Positions 61,301 through 64,000 of a stretch of DNA of 64,000 nucleotides are shown here, piece by piece. How positions within the stretch are numbered: the stretch's first letter is position 1; each line of letters begins with the position of its first letter. Position numbers and translations under genes: made by a program. Origin of the DNA: CAZOWM01 sp964583615 (lineage in GTDB: Bacteria; Spirochaetota; B62-G9; DRHN01); contig CAZOWM010000004.1 in NCBI GenBank assembly GCA_964583615.1, positions 39,536 to 103,535 of the forward strand, given 5' to 3'. Below the pieces are notes generated by a model. It was given only the letters and a program-made list of their open reading frames with translations. It was not told the origin of the DNA and made no database searches.

Positions 61301-61478
61301 GGTTGCCGGAGTGCTGCCTCTCGCGTACGGAATCGGCGGAACAGACTATTTCATTTCACCCATGGCGCTCGCGCTCGGCTACGGGCTGCTTTTCTCAACC
61401 CCGCTCACACTCGTGCTCATTCCCTGTCTCTACATGATATGGAACGATATCGGGAGGCTGTTTAAGAAACGAATGTAA
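58308..61478 (+). CDS. RND-family efflux permease (HAE/AcrB-like)
   Basis: A 1056-residue inner-membrane pump. The periplasmic opening TLKRDIIPEVDFGEMLITTAYPGASPEDVE and the TM4 proton relay IGIIVDDGIIISE with an Asp pair are typical of RND permeases, and NDSLVLVDHLNELR occurs in the C-terminal half near TM10. Length is normal. Two insertions are visible near 300-330, one rich in Gly and Pro. No membrane-fusion protein or TolC gene adjoins it, unusual for this family; perhaps the partners are elsewhere. The ATG has GGAG 7 bases upstream. Confidence 0.93.
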   Translation: MKKIFEFFSRRHVLASLFTITVLILGVNSARTLKRDIIPEVDFGEMLITTAYPGASPEDVELNVTNKLEDELKGVTGIDRITSTSMENMSVINVTLDINVKDLKEVKTDIRDAVGRVTDFPEEVTESPMIEEFDTSQIEIIEVGLTGEMPYRELRDLAKEFEKTLKSVPGVSRVEKYGYLAREIKVELLPQRLEQYQVPMREVIQAIEARNIRLTGGTFESYTSEKNVVTLAQFREPYEVGNVIVRTTFEGPIIRVKDLALIRDDFESPTVLSRMNGKEAISFLVYKTENADIIRTVNAIKKMTREESQGPGPATSGGRPQSAVFSNLLRLFHGVGDGVEAYRYRDADVLFAQDQSRFVQNRFRIVLTNGAFGLLFVLITLSIFLNLRTAFWVAVGIPVSITGVFFLLPFFGRFLDTISLASLVLVIGIIVDDGIIISESIYYRRSMGDSPLEAAVNGTRNVFFPVVTTILTTFLAFAPMLFLKGIFGKFVFVIPLTVSLALFISMGESAFALPAHLVRGMEKSTKGAQREATRKWFNGLRKFYRKFAYFFLKFRYPLVVLFFGVLLAFLWYARSNMEFILFPSTGSDTFFIDLEMPTGTSLEATSEKVREVEKLVEDLPEGELENYVTRIGTLQEQLGKAEHYAYLVVGLTPFSERTRDATVIVEDLREKINRTEGIEKLTFVVFRYGPPVGKPITLRIIGTDDEKRKEFADTIVAYLEEVRGVKDIDRDDKRGKEQIEIKIDYTRLARLGLTVADIAQNVRIAYDGQVVTSIRDGDEDVGFRVQFTPEARRDVSFLRNLVIPNRQGRLIALKNAARLAVGPGPNAFRHFDGIRTTTVTADVDQEVTTPLGVTVPLVREMNVRENWPGMELRVGGEAEESMESIRNLAFTFIIAFVGIYFLLILLFNSFWQPFIVIAAIPFGIVGVIVALILHGEPLSFLAIIGTIGLAGVVVNDSLVLVDHLNELRKQYPERELRDVVALGTANRLRAIILTTLTTVAGVLPLAYGIGGTDYFISPMALALGYGLLFSTPLTLVLIPCLYMIWNDIGRLFKKRM

Positions 61479-61479
61479 T

Positions 61480-61761
61480 TTACCCGGACTGCGGGCGAAG
61501 ATGTACGATGGTGGCACCCCAGCCGCCCGCGTCCTCGCCTGCGAGGCTGAAGGATTCCACCTCTCTTTGCTTCCTCAGTATGGAGTGAACCCGCGACCTG
61601 AGTATTCCCTTCCCCTTTCCGTGAATAATCCTGACCTGATAGATTCCCTTCTGCATGCACGCCGAGAGGTAATCTGGAATGAGCTCGCCTACTTCTCGGG
61701 GAGAGAATGCGTGCAGATCTAAAACTCCGTCAATGGGAAGCTCCACAGGCTGCCGGTCCAT
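61480..61761 (-). CDS. Smr-domain protein
   Basis: A 93-residue small MutS-related domain: LDLHAFSPREVGELIPDYLS and the GKGKGILRSRVHSIL motif (RIIHGKGKG) are typical, and the end GGWGATIVHL is the last strand. Smr domains nick DNA or cleave mRNA at stalled ribosomes; the HGKG loop is the catalytic site. Here the domain stands alone, as in SmrA/B-like proteins. It converges on the RND gene with one base between stops. Confidence 0.88.
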   Translation of the reverse strand: MDRQPVELPIDGVLDLHAFSPREVGELIPDYLSACMQKGIYQVRIIHGKGKGILRSRVHSILRKQREVESFSLAGEDAGGWGATIVHLRPQSG

Positions 61762-61840
61762 GGGTAAATGATACCATTTTCGCGCGCTCCCGCAAATCGT
61801 TTCAGCTTTGGATAAGGAAAAAAATAGAAACAGGAACCAC

Positions 61841-62377
61841 TCAGGAGACCGCTTTTATCAGCCTCGGGATGATCATCCAGCAGAGGGTGCACTTCTGGGG
61901 GCTCAGCGCCGCCCATCTGATCACATCCGCGTGAAAGCAGATAACTGCAGCAGTGGGAAAACGAATCACCGCAGATGCATCCGTGATGTGCTCCGCGCAC
62001 GACCTGTCGAATGCGAGAAGGTGGGCGACTGTCTCCTCGAGCGCCGGATTGTGGCTTACGATCATGGGGCTCGCGATTGAGTCCGGCAATTTTTTCATAA
62101 TGCCGACAATGTCTTTCTCAGTCCCGTAGTACAATGCGTCCCGGAATTCAACCTGTTTTTGGTACCCGCACGCTTCCGCCGCAAGCTCCGCGGTGATTCG
62201 TGCCCGTATTGCGGGCGAAGAGATGATTATATCGGGCACGCAATTATAGCGTCTGAGAACTTTGCCCATCCGGGGCGCATCTTTCATGCCACGCTTTGTG
62301 AGCGGTCTGTGAAAATCGGACAGCTCGGGGCTGCTCCAGTCGGATTTCGCGTGTCTGAGAAGGAGTATCGTCTTCAT
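61841..62377 (-). CDS. SixA-type phosphohistidine phosphatase
   Basis: A 178-residue histidine-phosphatase superfamily protein. The catalytic LLRHAKSDW is at residues 6-14, ISSPAIRARITAE supplies the second Arg, and VSHNPALEETVAHLL the second His. This is the SixA pattern (short, single domain). SixA in E. coli removes phosphate from a histidine in phosphotransfer proteins. The C-terminus contains an odd CTLCWMIIP segment. It begins 3 bases from the end of the polyphosphate phosphotransferase gene and likely is cotranscribed. Confidence 0.9.
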   Translation of the reverse strand: MKTILLLRHAKSDWSSPELSDFHRPLTKRGMKDAPRMGKVLRRYNCVPDIIISSPAIRARITAELAAEACGYQKQVEFRDALYYGTEKDIVGIMKKLPDSIASPMIVSHNPALEETVAHLLAFDRSCAEHITDASAVIRFPTAAVICFHADVIRWAALSPQKCTLCWMIIPRLIKAVS

Positions 62378-62380
62378 CTT

Positions 62381-63865
62381 CTATAACGCTTTTTGCACCT
62401 CCTGAACGACCGTTTTCAACACCTTGATACGCGCATACAGCTTCGAATTGGACTCGATCACGGTCCATGGTGCATGAGACGTGCTCGTGCGAAACAGCAT
62501 CTCATCCACCGCCTCCTTGTACTGATCCCACTTTTCGCGGTTTCTCCAGTCCTCGGCACTGATCTTCCACAGTTTGTGGGCAGTGTTCTGCCTCTCTTGA
62601 AACCGCCTCAACTGCTCCTCTTTGTCGATGTGAAGCCAGAATTTAATGAGCACCGTTCCGAAGTTTACCCACTGGTCCTCCATCTCATTGATCTCTCTGT
62701 ATGCTCTTCTCCACTCCTCCTCTTTGCAGAAACCCTCCACCCTTTCAACGAGCACCCTGCCGTACCAGCTGCGGTCGAAGATCGCAATATGTCCTGCCTT
62801 GGGAACCTTCCACCAGAATCTCCACAGGTAGTGATGCGCCCTTTCCACATCATTCGGAACGGCCGTGGTGATGACCTCATACCCCCTCGGGTCCATCTTC
62901 TGCACGAGCCGCTTGATGTTACCGCCTTTCCCTGCAGCATCCCAGCCCTGATACACGATGACAACCGGCACCCGTTCGAGGTAGACCTCATGCTCGAGCT
63001 CGAGTATCAGATTCTGGTACTCCTTTAAAGCCTTTCCATACTCATCCCGGGTGAGCCTTTTGGAGAGGTCGGTTTTGTCGAGAACGGAAGATGTTTTATT
63101 TACACCCTGAAATGAAGACACGTTGTCCCGCTCCGGTTCTCCTCTCTTTTTTTCAACACGATCGATTTTACGGGCGAGCGTTTCTATTACGGTATTGAAC
63201 ACCTTGACCGTCGCATACCGCCTGTCATGCGCCTCGACAACGGTCCATGGCGCGAATCCTGTGTCGGTTCTTGCGAGCATGTCCTCTGTTGCCTCGAAAT
63301 ACTGATCGTACTGCCTGTGGTGCCTGTAGTCGTCTTTTGTTACCTTCCATGCAGTGGATTTATTTTTCCTGAGCTTTCCAAACCGTTTCTTCTGCTCTTT
63401 TTTTGTGATGTGTAGGAAAAATTTGATGATAACGAACCCTCCATCCACGAGCTGTCTCTCAAAAGAAACGATTTCACCATACGCTCTTTCCCAGGCTTTT
63501 TTCTTTACAATTTTGTCCACCCGTTCCACGAGTACCCTGCCGTACCAGCTGCGGTCGAACACCGCAATCCTTCCCGCTTCCGGTGTCCTAATCCAGAATC
63601 TCCAGAGAAACGGCCTGAGGACTTCCTCTTCGGTCGGAGGGTTCGTTGGATGGACCGTGTACCCCCGCGGATCAAGTGCAAGAAGCAGTTTGTTGATGAG
63701 TGTCCCTTTGCCCGCCGCGTCCCACCCCTCAAACACGATAATCATCGGGATCTTCAATTCATAGGCCCTTCTCTGAAGCGCACCCACCCTGATCTCGAGA
63801 TCAGGCGTAACATTCTTGTAATCCTGCTTGTCGATCTTCAGCGAAAGGTCGAGCTTTTCCAGCAT
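62381..63865 (-). CDS. pap: Polyphosphate:AMP phosphotransferase (two-domain PPK2)
   Basis: A 494-residue tandem of two PPK2 domains. Each has a Walker A-like GWDAAGKGT or GWDAAGKGGN (about 49 and 312), PRGYxV, WRFWxxxP and DRSWYGRVLVERV, the lid and polyphosphate-contact motifs. This two-domain type makes ADP from AMP with polyphosphate as donor; in characterised homologues the C-terminal domain is the active one. The frame is open to 63931, but the ATG at 63865 with GGGGA is the better start and leaves out a Cys/Gly-rich N-terminal extension that runs toward the low-quality end of the window. Confidence 0.93.
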   Translation of the reverse strand: MLEKLDLSLKIDKQDYKNVTPDLEIRVGALQRRAYELKIPMIIVFEGWDAAGKGTLINKLLLALDPRGYTVHPTNPPTEEEVLRPFLWRFWIRTPEAGRIAVFDRSWYGRVLVERVDKIVKKKAWERAYGEIVSFERQLVDGGFVIIKFFLHITKKEQKKRFGKLRKNKSTAWKVTKDDYRHHRQYDQYFEATEDMLARTDTGFAPWTVVEAHDRRYATVKVFNTVIETLARKIDRVEKKRGEPERDNVSSFQGVNKTSSVLDKTDLSKRLTRDEYGKALKEYQNLILELEHEVYLERVPVVIVYQGWDAAGKGGNIKRLVQKMDPRGYEVITTAVPNDVERAHHYLWRFWWKVPKAGHIAIFDRSWYGRVLVERVEGFCKEEEWRRAYREINEMEDQWVNFGTVLIKFWLHIDKEEQLRRFQERQNTAHKLWKISAEDWRNREKWDQYKEAVDEMLFRTSTSHAPWTVIESNSKLYARIKVLKTVVQEVQKAL

Positions 63866-63937
63866 CTTTTTTTCCCCGTTTTCCTCCAGCGCTCCCCCTT
63901 CTGTGCGGCACCCGCATCCATCGAACAACATATGCAG

Positions 63938-64000
63938 CCCCCCCCCCCCGGCCCGGGGGGGGCGGGGGATTGCGGGTGGGTGTAGGGGGGCCGGGGGGCG
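63938..64000. other. Low-complexity C/G end, likely sequencing or assembly artefact
   Basis: From 63938 the sequence is runs of C and then G (C13, G8, G5, G6 with a few other bases), unlike any other part of the window, and it ends at the window edge. It holds no feature. It is typical of poor reads at a contig end. Confidence 0.8.

Noticed and set aside
1..64000. tRNA, rRNA, CRISPR arrays, insertion sequences, prophage or integrase genes
   Set aside because: I looked through all intergenic stretches and both strands of the coding regions and saw no cloverleaf, no regularly spaced repeat array, no transposase or integrase motif.

Overview
The window reads as a chromosomal stretch of a free-living bacterium, most probably a spirochaete (Spirochaetota). 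Hints are a DUF4954 left-handed beta-helix protein inside a nagA/nagB operon, a complete MoxR-Bat (aerotolerance) operon, spirochaete-style lipoproteins, and a mixed anaerobe/aerobe gene set. The assignment is inference: no rRNA, ribosomal or flagellar gene is present. Base composition looks close to 50% G+C, genes are tightly packed with frequent ATGA overlaps, and Shine-Dalgarno sites are strong. TTG and GTG starts recur. I saw no tRNA, rRNA, CRISPR array, transposase, phage gene or integrase.

Layout. 0-2 kb: end of a sensor kinase and a small secreted protein, closed by an intrinsic terminator. 2-7.5 kb (minus): amino-sugar operon nagA, DUF4954, a 2-isopropylmalate-synthase-like enzyme, nagB, behind a good sigma70-type promoter. 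7.5-11.2 kb: trmB, a UVR-motif protein, a STAS protein with a palindrome over its promoter, folB, an MBL-fold hydrolase and a flavodoxin. 11.3-19.7 kb (plus): MoxR, DUF58, a BatD-like accessory protein, BatA, BatB, BatC, BatD and BatE. 19.7-27.2 kb: a DUF434 protein, an orphan solute-binding protein coupled to polX and nth, a degenerate cyclase-PilZ protein, a class II aldolase and ilvE. 27.5-29.1 kb: an NSS-family sodium symporter followed by an unlisted 35-residue MetS-like subunit.

29.3-36.3 kb is a DNA-damage region: lexA, a catalytically dead ImuB-like Y-family protein, a DnaE2-like polymerase and, after one unrelated membrane-protein gene, an SRAP (YedK/HMCES) gene. 36.3-44 kb is mixed: alpha/beta hydrolase, CPBP protease, B12-dependent ribonucleotide reductase, a lamin-tail lipoprotein, a secreted MBL protein and another lipoprotein. 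44-52 kb (minus) is an arginine operon, argG - P-loop gene - argC - argD - argF' - argB - argH. Its carbamoyltransferase is of the N-acyl-ornithine type, its ArgG is of the Bacteroidetes type, and its unassigned P-loop protein resembles DUF1611 (DgcN-like) N-acyltransferases. No argA, argJ or argE is in the cluster. 52-64 kb: an NFACT protein, an acyl-CoA ligase, a phosphotransbutyrylase-butyrate kinase fusion whose kinase half has lost key motifs, an ACT-domain protein, an orphan RND permease, an Smr protein, a SixA-like phosphatase and a two-domain polyphosphate:AMP phosphotransferase. The last roughly 60 bases are C/G homopolymer-like sequence and look like a contig-end artefact.

The strongest leads are the arginine cluster (possibly acting on N-succinyl intermediates, with the P-loop protein as candidate for the missing glutamate N-acyltransferase), the lexA-imuB-dnaE2 cassette with an unfamiliar repeat in the lexA promoter, and the Ptb-pseudokinase fusion.
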